Below are positions 8,501 through 18,700 of a stretch of 64,000 nt of DNA, piece by piece. How positions within the stretch are numbered: the first letter of the stretch is position 1; every line of letters starts with the position of its first letter. The notes below the pieces were generated by a model that worked only from the letters and a program-made list of their open reading frames with translations, did no database searches and was not told the origin of the DNA. A program made the position numbers and the translations under genes. Source of the DNA: Streptomyces lunaelactis (GTDB lineage Bacteria > Actinomycetota > Actinomycetes > Streptomycetales > Streptomycetaceae); the NCBI RefSeq assembly GCF_003054555.1, contig NZ_CP026304.1, positions 248,001 to 312,000 of the forward strand. Direction: 5' to 3'.

Positions 8501-11500
8501 GGGTAGATCCTGATGGGCGTACGCGCCCAGCGCGGTCTCCCGTACCTGACCCAGCAGCGCCTCGAACGACGGGTTCGATGCCAGGTCGGAACGCATGACC
8601 AGGGTGTTCACGAAGAACCCGACCAGGTCTTCGACCTCGGCCCGGTTACGGCCCGCGATCGGCGTACCGACCGCGATGTCGTCCTGACGCGACCACCGCG
8701 ACAGCACCGCCTGGAAGCCGGCCAGACCCGCCATGAACAGCGAGGCTCCTTGAGCCGACGCAATCTTCTGCAGGCCCAGAGCTACATCCGCGTCAAGGGT
8801 GAAGGTGACCGCGTCACCGGCACCGGAACGAGCCAGCGGCCTCGGCCGGTCCGTGGGCAGCTCCAGCGGCTCCACACCAGCAAGATTCTGGCGCCAGTAG
8901 CCCAGCTGACGCTCCTCCCTCTCCGGAGTCAGCCACCCGTGCTGCCAAAACGCGAAGTCACCGTACTGAATCCCCAGTTCACCGAGGACTGCCGGGCGGC
9001 TCTCAACAGCTGCGGTGTAGAACTCACGCAGCTCATCAGTGAGTACGGACACCGACCAGCCGTCCGCCACGATGTGGTGGATCGCCACCATCAGCAGATG
9101 ATGCCCATCGGCGAGCTGGACGAGTGTGGCCCGCAGCAGGCGGCCGCTGGTCAGGTCGAAGGGCCGGCATGCATTGGCGTCGAGCGTGGCGCGGGCCAGG
9201 GTCTCGCGTTCGGTCTGGTCAGCGATGTGACGCAGGTCGATCAGCTCACTCCGCACCTGCCAAGGTTCATCGATGGCCTGGACCGGCTCACCGTCAGCGC
9301 CCGTGACGAACCGGGTCCGCAGCACCTCATGCCGAGCCACCAGACCCGAGAACGCCGCCTCCAGCGCGGCCACGTCCAGGACGCCCTTCACCTCGAACCC
9401 GAACGGGATCACATACTCCGCACTCCCAGGCTCCAACTGATCCAAGAACCACAGGCGCCGCTGAGCAAACGACAGCGGCACCACGGCCACGCCTGCGGGA
9501 CGCGGACCGATCGCGGTCTCCTGCTGCGCTCCCGACACCGGGTCGGCGGCCAAGGCTGCCACAGTCCGCGCTTCGAAGAGCTGCCGGACGGTGGCGGTCG
9601 TACCGAGCGCCTTGTTGATGCGCGAGATGAGTCGGGTTGCCAGGAGCGAGTGCCCGCCCAGCTGGAAGAAGTCGTCGTGGATACCCACCTGGTCGATGCC
9701 GAGTACGTCACTCCAGATGTCGGCGATGACCCGCTCGTTCTCGGTACGGGGGGCGGTGTAGTTCCTGTCGGCTGCCTGGCGGGCGCCGTCGGGCTCCGGG
9801 AGCGCGCGGCGGTCCACCTTGCCGTTCGGAGTGAAGGGGAGGCCGGCGAGGAAGACGAACCAGTTGGGGATCATGTAGTCGGGCAGGCTCTCCCGCAGCC
9901 GGGTTCGCAGGTCGGCGATGCTCAGTTCGCTGCCTGCGGCCGGGACGCAGTAGCCGACCAGGCGCTTGTCGCCGGGGGTGTCCTCACGGACGACCACGGT
10001 GACATTGGCTATGTCTTCGTGGGCGGCGAGGGCTGCTTCTATCTCGCCGAGTTCGATCCGCAGACCGCGGAGCTTGACCTGCTGGTCGACGCGGCCGAGG
10101 AACTCGATGTTTCCGTCCGGCAGCCAGCGCACAAGGTCGCCCGTCCGGTACGCCTTCTCACCCGAATCACTGGAGAAGGGGTAGGAGACGAAGCGCTCCG
10201 CAGTCAGTTCGGGGCGGTTCCAGTAACCGTGAGCCACGCCGGGCCCGCCGATCCACAGCTCGCCGGGAACGCCCACTGGTGCCAGGCCGCCGAACCGGTC
10301 CATCACGAAGGCCTCGGTGTTCGCGATCGGCTTGCCGATCGGCATCGAGGTGATCTGCGGCCCGTCAGGGTCCACGAGGTAGCAGGTGGCGAACACCGTG
10401 GTCTCGGTGGGACCGTACCCGTTGACCAGATTCTCCGGCGCGAACGGCCCGGCCATCAGGTTGTCGGCGACCGAACGCTCCACGGCGTCACCGCCGTACA
10501 GCACGGTCTTCATCCCGGCCAGCAGGTCCGGGCACTCCGACACGTGCTGGTTGAACAGCGGAGCCGTCAGCCACATCGTCGAGATGGACTGCGACCGAAT
10601 CTCGCTGCGCAGACGCTCCGGGTCGAGGACGGTCTCCTTTTGGAGAATCGCCAGCGCCGCACCAGCAGTCAGTGCACCCCAGCATTCCAGGGTGAAGGCA
10701 TCGAAGGCGAAGTTGGCCGATTGGGCGACGACGTCGGTGGCGGTGATGTCGGCGAACCAGTTGTTGTCGATCAGGCGGCAGATCGCCTGATGCTGCACCA
10801 TCACACCCTTGGGGGTGCCGGTGGAACCGGAGGTGTAGATGATGTACGCCAGATCCTGCGGTCCGGACTGGGGCGCCGGATTGGTGCCGGGCTGCGTCGC
10901 GACCGTTGCCCAGTCGGCGTCGATCAGCAGCTGGGCTGCGGTCTCGGGGAGCCGGTCGGCCAGGTGGGCCTGGGTGATGACAAGGGGGGCCCGGGTGTCG
11001 TTGAGCATGAACTCCAGGCGCGCCGCCGGGTAGTCCGGGTCCAGCGGCACATACGCGGCACCGGCCTTCATGACTCCGAGGAGGGCCACGATCATGTCCG
11101 GTCCACGGTCCACACACACCGTGACCAGATCCTCGGCCTTGATGCCTCGGTCGATCAGATGATGCGCCAGCTGATTCGCCCGAGCATTCAGCTCGCCGTA
11201 GCTGATCTGGGTGCCTTCACAGGTGAGGGCGACAGTGTCCGGGGTGCGGTCAGTCTGCTGCTCGAACAGCTCATGGACAGTGACGGCGTCGTGGTAGGGG
11301 ACGGTGGTGTCGTTGAAGCCGACCAGCAGCTGTTCCCGCTCCTGCACGCTGAGGAGGTCGAGCTCACCGACCGGTCGGGCCGGGTCGGCGATGGCCGCAC
11401 CCAGGAGGTTGGCGTAGTGGCCGGCCAGACGCTGCACCGTGGTCCGGTCGAAGAGCTCAGTGGAGTAGACGATCTCGGCTTCGAGGGAACCGTCGGACTG

Positions 11501-12766
11501 CTCGGTCAGGAACAGGGTCAGATCGAACTTCGAAGCGTGGGTGGCAACCTCGATCGTGTCGAGGGTGAGGCCCGGCAGGGTCCAGTTACCGTCGGGGACG
11601 TTCTGCAGAGCAAACATGACCTGGAACAGAGCGTTGCGGGACAGGTCCCGCTCGGGGGCGAGGTCTTCGACGATCCGCTCGAAGGGCAGATCCTGATGCG
11701 CATAGGCACCCAGCGCGGTCTCCCGCGCCTGACCCAGCAGCGCCTCGAACGACGGGTTCGACGACAGGTCGGAACGCATGACCAGGGTGTTCACGAAGAA
11801 CCCGACCAGGTCTTCGACCTCGGCCCGGTTACGGCCCGCGATCGGCGTACCGACCGCGATGTCATCCTGACGCGACCACCGCGACAGCACCGCCTGGAAA
11901 CCAGCAAGACCCGCCATGAACAGCGAGGCTCCTTGAGCCGACGCAATCTTCTGCAGGCCCTGAGCAACATCCGCGTCAAGGGTGAAGGTGACCGCGTCGC
12001 CGGCACCGGAACGAACCAGCGGCCTCGGCCGGTCCGTGGGCAGCTCCAGCGGCTCCACACCAGCAAGATTCTGGCGCCAGTAGCCCAGCTGACGCTCCTC
12101 CCTCTCCGGAGTCAGCCACCCGTGCTGCCAAAGCGCGAAGTCACCGTACTGAATCGGCAGCTCACCAAGGACTGCCGGGCGGCTCTCAACAGCCGCGGTG
12201 TAGAACTCACGCAGTTCGTCCGTGAGTACGGACACCGACCAGCCGTCCGCCACGATGTGGTGGATGGTGAGCAGCAGCAGGTGATGCTCATCAGCAAGGC
12301 GGACGGCCGTGGCCCGCAGTAGGCGGCCACTGGTCAGGTCGAAGGCCTTGCCCGCCTTCACATCGAGCACTGCACGCGCGGCGGCTTCGCGCTCCGCCGG
12401 GTCCGACGCACCGGCCAGATTCATGACCTCTACGGCTACCTGCCACGGCCCGTCGACGATCTGGACCGGCTCGCCGTCAGCGCCCGTGACGAACCGGGTC
12501 CGCAGCACCTCGTGCCGGGCCACCAGACCCGACAACGCCGCCTCCAGCGCGGCCAGGTCCAGAGCACCCTTCACCTCGAACCCGAACGGGATCACATACT
12601 CCGCACTCCCAGGCTCCAACTGATCCAGGAACCACAACCGCTGCTGGGCAAACGAGAGAGGCTTGCCGTTCGGGGACCCGACGCGCTTGATGCGGTCGTC
12701 CACCGTGCGCTTGTTCATCCGGGCGAGAAGGCGCGACTCAAGGCTGCTGCCTGCGGCGTTACTCAT
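5507..12766 (-). CDS. NRPS, modules 4-5 plus thioesterase (C-A-T-C-A-T-TE)
   Basis: The protein has 2419 residues. Approximate order: C 35-480 (HHIVADGWS), A 490-990, T with Ser1040 (LGGHSLLA), C 1095-1540, A 1550-2040, T with Ser2092 (LGGHSLRA), TE 2150-2410 with nucleophile Ser2232 in GWSLG and His in GTHLD. In the TE the usual Asp after strand 6 reads as Glu (LVEPP). Pocket residues aligned by eye to GrsA are DALWLGGVFK for the first A domain, close to valine codes, and DAYTVAAVCK for the second, close to Phe/Tyr codes. There is no E or MT domain. The start ATG follows GGGAG and lies 20 bases after the upstream NRPS stop. It releases the finished peptide by hydrolysis or cyclisation. Confidence 0.95.
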   Translation of the reverse strand: MSNAAGSSLESRLLARMNKRTVDDRIKRVGSPNGKPLSFAQQRLWFLDQLEPGSAEYVIPFGFEVKGALDLAALEAALSGLVARHEVLRTRFVTGADGEPVQIVDGPWQVAVEVMNLAGASDPAEREAAARAVLDVKAGKAFDLTSGRLLRATAVRLADEHHLLLLTIHHIVADGWSVSVLTDELREFYTAAVESRPAVLGELPIQYGDFALWQHGWLTPEREERQLGYWRQNLAGVEPLELPTDRPRPLVRSGAGDAVTFTLDADVAQGLQKIASAQGASLFMAGLAGFQAVLSRWSRQDDIAVGTPIAGRNRAEVEDLVGFFVNTLVMRSDLSSNPSFEALLGQARETALGAYAHQDLPFERIVEDLAPERDLSRNALFQVMFALQNVPDGNWTLPGLTLDTIEVATHASKFDLTLFLTEQSDGSLEAEIVYSTELFDRTTVQRLAGHYANLLGAAIADPARPVGELDLLSVQEREQLLVGFNDTTVPYHDAVTVHELFEQQTDRTPDTVALTCEGTQISYGELNARANQLAHHLIDRGIKAEDLVTVCVDRGPDMIVALLGVMKAGAAYVPLDPDYPAARLEFMLNDTRAPLVITQAHLADRLPETAAQLLIDADWATVATQPGTNPAPQSGPQDLAYIIYTSGSTGTPKGVMVQHQAICRLIDNNWFADITATDVVAQSANFAFDAFTLECWGALTAGAALAILQKETVLDPERLRSEIRSQSISTMWLTAPLFNQHVSECPDLLAGMKTVLYGGDAVERSVADNLMAGPFAPENLVNGYGPTETTVFATCYLVDPDGPQITSMPIGKPIANTEAFVMDRFGGLAPVGVPGELWIGGPGVAHGYWNRPELTAERFVSYPFSSDSGEKAYRTGDLVRWLPDGNIEFLGRVDQQVKLRGLRIELGEIEAALAAHEDIANVTVVVREDTPGDKRLVGYCVPAAGSELSIADLRTRLRESLPDYMIPNWFVFLAGLPFTPNGKVDRRALPEPDGARQAADRNYTAPRTENERVIADIWSDVLGIDQVGIHDDFFQLGGHSLLATRLISRINKALGTTATVRQLFEARTVAALAADPVSGAQQETAIGPRPAGVAVVPLSFAQRRLWFLDQLEPGSAEYVIPFGFEVKGVLDVAALEAAFSGLVARHEVLRTRFVTGADGEPVQAIDEPWQVRSELIDLRHIADQTERETLARATLDANACRPFDLTSGRLLRATLVQLADGHHLLMVAIHHIVADGWSVSVLTDELREFYTAAVESRPAVLGELGIQYGDFAFWQHGWLTPEREERQLGYWRQNLAGVEPLELPTDRPRPLARSGAGDAVTFTLDADVALGLQKIASAQGASLFMAGLAGFQAVLSRWSRQDDIAVGTPIAGRNRAEVEDLVGFFVNTLVMRSDLASNPSFEALLGQVRETALGAYAHQDLPFERIVEDLAPERDLSRNALFQVMFALQNVPDGNWTLPGLTLDTIEVRGETPNFDLVCLLDADEASGSVEGRILFSPELFDRATVQRLASHYVQLLNAAVADPARPVGELDMLTGREQEQLLVDFNGTAVPYQDAITVHELFEQQTARTPDAIAILCEDTELTYAELNARANQLAHHLMGRGIGVEDLVTVCVDRGPDMIVALLGVMKAGAAYVPLDPDYPASRLEFMLNDTRAPLVITKAHLADRLPETAAQLLIDTDWETVATQPDTNPTPQSGPDNLAYIIYTSGSTGTPKGVMIQHQGAVSMAEHLPRDLRLDSDSRVLQFASPSFDASMYEVFTTWGAGATLVLAPRENLFPGKPLETTVARHAVTAITMSPSLLSSVSTEALEGVRTIVVAGEACPPDTLATWSPGRVFINAYGPSEDTVCSTLYEYTHSRDRVLIGSPIANTEVFVMDRFGGLAPMGVPGELWIGGEGVARGYWNRPELTEERFVPHPFSDNPDARVYRTGDLVRWLPEGNLEFLGRIDQQVKLRGLRIELGEIEAALSTHEDVAAATVIVREDTPGDKRLVGYCVPAAGRELTVADLRARLRTSLPNYMIPNWFVFLDTLPSTPNGKIDRKALPEPEGRPDMDGEYVAPRTETERIIADVWSEVLGLDRIGVHDDFFQLGGHSLRAVRLATRLQDAGYALSVRAVMQHPTVAEAAALLSQSGTISRSLAFELATQKPGSRDEQAGPEGAGRYLFCIHPSGGSAHWFATLAGQLAGTYRTYGIQAPGMEPDEEPVVGVEALAARYWEEIRAVQPQGPYHLLGWSLGAVIAHEMARQAPEETEHVYLVEPPVVEPRVRQRLMGYVADYRHAVALWEKGRQETGAERERTEMALRNLAGNLEVPDESASLDEWLPYATLGGLLESVAAYEPSASSAACTLVISDEVLLSGHGSNASDGTYEEYTAHWSNLYPVGLRQAETPGTHLDMLTAPEAVQVLAQTIISGSMQNARWQA

Positions 12767-12786
12767 CGGAATTCTCCCTTACCTGA

Positions 12787-15700
12787 TCAGAGTGAAGTCG
12801 TGTCGGAAGCGGTGGACTCTTCGAGCGCAAGCAGCTCAAGGACGTGCGTGCTGATTTCCGCGACGCTTGGGGTGAGGAAGAACTTCTTGAGGCTGACTTC
12901 CAGACCGGTCAGCAAATCGATCTGGTTGATCACCCGGGTTGCGAGGAGCGAGTGCCCGCCGAGGTGGAAGAAGTTGTCGTGGACGCCGATCCGGTCGAGG
13001 CCGAGGACCTCGCTCCAGATGCCGGCGATGATCTGCTCCACCTCTGTACGGGGAGCGACGTAGTCCCCGTCCACATCGGGGCGGTCGCCCTCCGGCTCCG
13101 GCAGCGCGCGGCGGTCCACCTTTCCGCTCGGGGTCAGGGGGAGTGTGTCGAGGAAGACGAACCAGTTGGGGATCATGTAGTCGGGCAAGCTGGTGCGCAG
13201 TCGGGCCCGCAGGTCGGCGACGGTCAGTTCGCGGCCGGCGGCCGGAACGCAGTAGCCGACCAGACGCTTGTCGCCGGGAGTGTCCTCACGGACGATCACG
13301 GTGGCCGCGGCGACGTCCTCGTGGGTGGAGAGGGCGGCCTCGATCTCGCCGAGTTCGATCCGCAGACCGCGGAGCTTGACCTGCTGGTCGATACGGCCCA
13401 GGAACTCCAGGTTCCCCTCGGGCAGCCAGCGCACAAGGTCACCGGTGCGGTACACGCGGGCGTCCGGGTCGTCGGAGAACGGGTGCGGTACGAAGCGCTC
13501 CTCGGTCAGCTCGGGCCGGTTCCAGTAGCCGCGGGCCACGCCCTCACCACCGATCCACAGCTCCCCCGGCACACCCATCGGAGCCAGACCACCGAACCGA
13601 TCCATCACGAACACCTCGGTATTCGCGATCGGCGACCCGATCAAGATGACGTTGCGCGGCCTGGTGATCAGGCTCGACGTCGCGGTGATCGTCGTCTCGG
13701 TCGGACCGTAGGTGTTGTAGATCGGTACGGAGGTGTGCTGGAACCATTGCTCCACTGCGGCGGCGGGTACCTGCTCACCACCCAGCACAAGGAGCCGGAA
13801 GTCGCGGGTGAGCGTCCGCGCGTTGCCGAGGTGCGGGATGACCTGTTCCCACAGGGCGGGGGTCAACTCGCCGATGGTCACGCCCCCGGAGTTGATCGTG
13901 TTGATGATGGAGGCGGGGCTCCAGCCCTCCGTGCCGCGCATGACCAGCCGTGCACCGGAGATCAGGGTGGGGAAGATCTGCTCTGCCGCTGCATCGAAGG
14001 TCACCGAGGCGAACTGGAGGACGCGATCGGTATCCGTAATCCCGTACCGGCTACGCATTTCCTGCAGCCTGTTGCTCATCGACCTGTGTTGGATCATGAC
14101 GCCCTTGGGGGTGCCGGTGGATCCGGAGGTGTAGATGATGTAGGCGAGGTTGTCGGGGCCGGCCTGGGGCGTCGGGTTGGTGTCGCGCTGGGTGGCGATC
14201 GTCTCCCAGTCGGTGTCGATCAGCAGCTGGGCAGCACTACCGGGGAGCCGGTCGGCAAGGTGGGCCTGGGTAATGACGAGCGGGGCCCGGGTGTCGCTGA
14301 GCATGAACTCCAGACGGGCCGCCGGATAGTCCGGGTCCAGCGGAACGTACGCGGCGCCCGCCTTCATGACACCCAGCAGAGCCACGATCATGTCGGGACC
14401 GCGGTCCACACACACCGTGACCAGATCCTCGACACCGATACCGCGGTCGATCAGGTGATGCGCCAGGTGATTCGCCCGAGCATTCAGCTCGGCGTAATTG
14501 AGCTGCGTGCCTTCGCAGAGGATCGCGATGGCCTCCGGTGTGCGGGCGACCTGCTGCTCGAACAGCTCGTGGATGGTGATGTCGTCCTGGTACGGGACAG
14601 TGGTGTCGTTGAAGGTGACCAGCAGCCGCTCCCGCTCCGGCACGCTGAGAAGGTCGAGCTCACCGACCGGCCGCGCCGGGTCGGCGACGACCGCGCCGAG
14701 GAGGTTGGTGTAGTGGCCAGCCAGCCTTTCCACCGTCGCCCGGTCGAAGAGCTCCGACGCGTACACGATCTCTCCGGCGAAGCCGCCGTCAGCACCTGGT
14801 GTGAGCGTCAGGGAGAGGTCGAACTTGGCCGCCTCCGAGATCACCGTTTCGTCTGAGATCCAGCGCGCGCCGTTGGTGACGAAGTCCGCGGTGCCCAGGG
14901 TGCTTTCACGCAGCTCGAACATGACCTGGAAGAGGGCGTTGCGCGACAGGTCGCGTTCAGGGGCGAAGTCTTCCACTATCCGCTCGAAGGGAAGGTCCTG
15001 ATGGGCGTAGGCGCCCAGCGCGGTCTCCCGCACCTGACCCAGAAGGGCGTCAAAGGACGGATTCGACGCCAGGTCGGCACGCATGACGAGGGTGTTGACG
15101 AAGAACCCGACGAGATTCTCGATCTCGGCCCGGTTCCGTCCTGCGATCGGCGTGCCCACCGCGATGTCGTCCTGGCGGGACCAGCGCGACAGCAGGGCCT
15201 GGAAGCCGGCCAGCCCGGCCATGAACAGCGAGGCGCCGTGCACGGAGGCGAGCTTGCGCAGTCCTTCCGCAGTGTCGGCGGGCACGGTGAAGGTGAAAGC
15301 GTCACCATCACTGGAGCGCACGAGCGGGCGGGGACGGTCGGTGGGCAGTTCAAGGGGTTCGATGCCGACCAAGTTCTGACGCCAGTAGCCGAGCTGGCGC
15401 TCCTCCCTCTCGGGAGTCATCCACTCGCGCTGCCAGAGCGCGAAGTCACCGTACTGAACTGCCAGTTCATCGAGAGCCGCCGGTCGGTTCTCGATGGCGG
15501 CGGTGTAGAACTCGCGCAGTTCGTCCGTGAGTACGGACACCGACCAGCCGTCCGCCACGATGTGGTGGATGGTGAGCAGCAGCAGGTGATGCTCACGAGC
15601 AAGGCGGACGACCGTGGCGCGCAGCAGGCGGCCACTGGTCAGATCGAAGGCCTCACCCGCCTTCGCGTCCAGGACTCCCCGCGCGGCCGCTTCCCGCTCC

Positions 15701-18700
15701 GCCGAATCTGCCACACCGGCCAGATCCACGACCTCAGTCGCCACCCGCCACGGCTCGTCGACGATCTGGACCGGCTCACCGTCAGAGCCCGTCACGAACC
15801 GGGTCCGCAGCACCTCATGCCGAGCCACCAGACCCGAGAACGCTGCCTCCAGTGCAGCCAGATCCAGGGGGCCTTCCACTTCGAACCCGAGCGGGATCAC
15901 GTACTCCGCGCTCCCCGGCTCCAACTGCTCCAGGAACCACAGCCGGCGCTGAGCGAACGACAGCGGCACCACGGCCCCGTCGCGGCGAGGAAGCACGGGA
16001 AGTTCATCGGCCGCGGGCTTCCCCGCCGCGACGGCCTCGCCCATCTGCGCGATGGTCGGGGAGATGAACATGTCCCTGACGGTCAGCTCGACGTTCAGCT
16101 TCTTGGCCACGCGCAAGATCGCCTGCACCGCGTACAGGGAGTGCCCGCCGAGGTGGAAGAAGTTGTCGTGGACGCCGATCCGGTCGAGGCCGAGGACCTC
16201 GCTCCAGATGCCGGCGATGATCCGCTCGGTCTCGTTGCGCGGGGCGACATAGTCGGCGTCGGCCCCCGGGCGCGAGCCGTCGGGCTGCGGCAGTGCGCGG
16301 CGGTCCACCTTGCCGTTCGGCGTCAGCGGCAGGGCGTCCAGGAAGACGAACCACGCCGGGACCATGTAGGCGGGCAGGCTCTCCCGCAGCCGGGCCCGCA
16401 GGTCGGCGATGCTCAGTTCGCGGCCGGCGGCCGGGACGCAGTAGCCGACCAGGCGCTTGTCACCCGGGGTGTCCTCGCGGACGATCACGGTGACGTTCGC
16501 GACGTCCTCGTGTGCGGCAAGACCTGCTTCTATCTCGCCGAGCTCGATACGCAGGCCGCGCAGCTTCACCTGCCGGTCGATGCGGCCGAGGAAGTCAATG
16601 TTTCCGTCCGGCAGCCACCGCACCAGGTCCCCCGTCCGATAGACCCGGGCATCGGGGTCCTGTGAGAACGGGTGCGGTACGAAGCACGCTTCAGTGAGGT
16701 CGGGCTGGTTCCAATAGCCGCGGGCCACACCGGGCCCGCCGATCCAGAGCTCGCCAGGGACACCCACCGGCGCCAGACCGCCGAACCGGTCCATCACCAG
16801 GGCCTGCACGTTCGCGATCGGCCGACCGGCTACGTTTCCGTCGGTGATCCTGTGATGCCGGTGGAAGACGGCGGTCATGGTGGTTTCGGTGGGGCCGTAG
16901 TGGTTGATGACCTCCTTCGCCGATGCGTGCACACGCGCCTGCTCACTTGCCAGCAGCGTGGGGCTTTCACCACTGAGGAGCACTGTGTCGAGGCTGAGGT
17001 CGATCTCGTATTCAGCGGCGGTCTGGACGAGCGCGAGATAGGCGCTGGGTACGCAGCTGAAGATCTTCCGTACGGCAGTGGACTCGGCGACCTCCAGATA
17101 GGTCTTGGGGTCACCCATGGAGCCGGTCGGCATGATCCTGAGCAGAGCGCCGGACGCGAGGCCGCCGAAGATCTCTCGGACGGACGCGTCGTAGGAAATG
17201 GAGACCGTCTGGAGCAGCTGCCCCGGGTTCTGACCGCTGAAAACCGTGCCGGTCAGGAAGCGCAGGTAGTTCACCACGCCCTGGTGTTGGATCATGACAC
17301 CCTTGGGGGTGCCGGTGGATCCGGAGGTGTAGATGATGTAGGCGAGGTTGTCGGGGCCGGACTGGGGCGTCGGGTTGGTGTCGGGCTGGGTGGCGACGGT
17401 CACCCAGTCGGTGTCGATCAGCAGCTGGGCTGCGGTCTCGGGGAGCCGGTCGGCCAGGTGGGCCTGGGTGATGACGAGGGGGGCCCGGGTGTCATTGAGC
17501 ATGAACTCCAGACGGGCCGCCGGATAGTCCGGGTCCAGCGGAACGTACGCGGCGCCCGCCTTCATGACACCCAGCAGAGCCACGATCATGTCGGGACCAC
17601 GGTCCACACACACCGTGACCAGATCCTCGGCACCGATACCGCGGCCCATCAGGTGATGCGCCAGCTGATTCGCCCGAGCATTCAGCTCCGCATACGACAG
17701 ATCCACATCACCGAACACCACCGCCGGGGCGTCCGGAGTCCGCACGACCTGCTCCTCCACGAGAGCCTGAATCGTCATCCCCTCCTGGTAGGGGACGGTG
17801 GTGTCGTTGAAGCCGACCAGCAGCTCTTCCCGTTCCTGCTCGCTGAGGAGGTCGAGCTCACCGACCGGTCGGGCCGGGTCGGCGATGGCCGCACCCAGGA
17901 GGTTGGCGTAGTGGCCGGCCAGACGCTGCACCGTGGTCCGGTCGAAGAGCTCAGTGGAGTAGACGATCTCGGCTTCGAGGGAACCGTCGGACTGCTCGGT
18001 CAGGAACAGGGTCAGATCGAACTTCGAAGCGTGGGTGGCGACCTCGATGGTGTCGAGGGTGAGGCCCGGCAGGGTCCAGGTACCGTCGGGGACGTTCTGC
18101 AGAGCAAACATGACCTGGAACAGAGCGTTGCGGGACAGGTCCCGCTCGGGGGCGAGGTCTTCGACGATCCGCTCGAAGGGCAGATCCTGATGGGCGTACG
18201 CACCCAGCGCGGTCTCCCGTACCTGACCCAGCAATGCCTCGAACGACGGGTTCGATGCCAGGTCGGAACGCATGACCAGGGTGTTCACGAAGAACCCGAC
18301 CAGGTCTTCGACCTCGGCCCGGTTACGGCCCGCGATCGGCGTACCGACCGCGATGTCGTCCTGACGCGACCACCGCGACAGCACCGCCTGGAAGCCGGCC
18401 AGACCCGCCATGAACAGCGAGGCGCTCTGCTGAGAAGCCAGTTTCCGCAGCCCCTCCGCCGTCGTGGTGGGGATGGTGAAGATGACCGCGTCGCCGGCAC
18501 CGGAACGCACGGACGGACGGGGACGGTCGGCCGGCAGCTCCAGCGCCTCCACACCGGCGAGGTTCTGGCGCCAGTAGTCAAGCTGACGCTCCTCGCTGTC
18601 GGGAGTCAGCCACTGGCGCTGCCAGAGCGCGAAGTCACCGTACTGGACCACCAGACTCGGCAGATCGGCCTCACGGTTCTCGATCGCCGCGGCGTACAAC

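Noticed and set aside
8513..12322. Very long plus-strand open frame (over 1200 codons) opposite the NRPS
   Set aside because: It mirrors the codon structure of the minus-strand NRPS, is internally repetitive only because the NRPS modules repeat, and has no ribosome site or family resemblance. The same holds for the frames at 12844-14856, 16672-19452 and 19699-21747.
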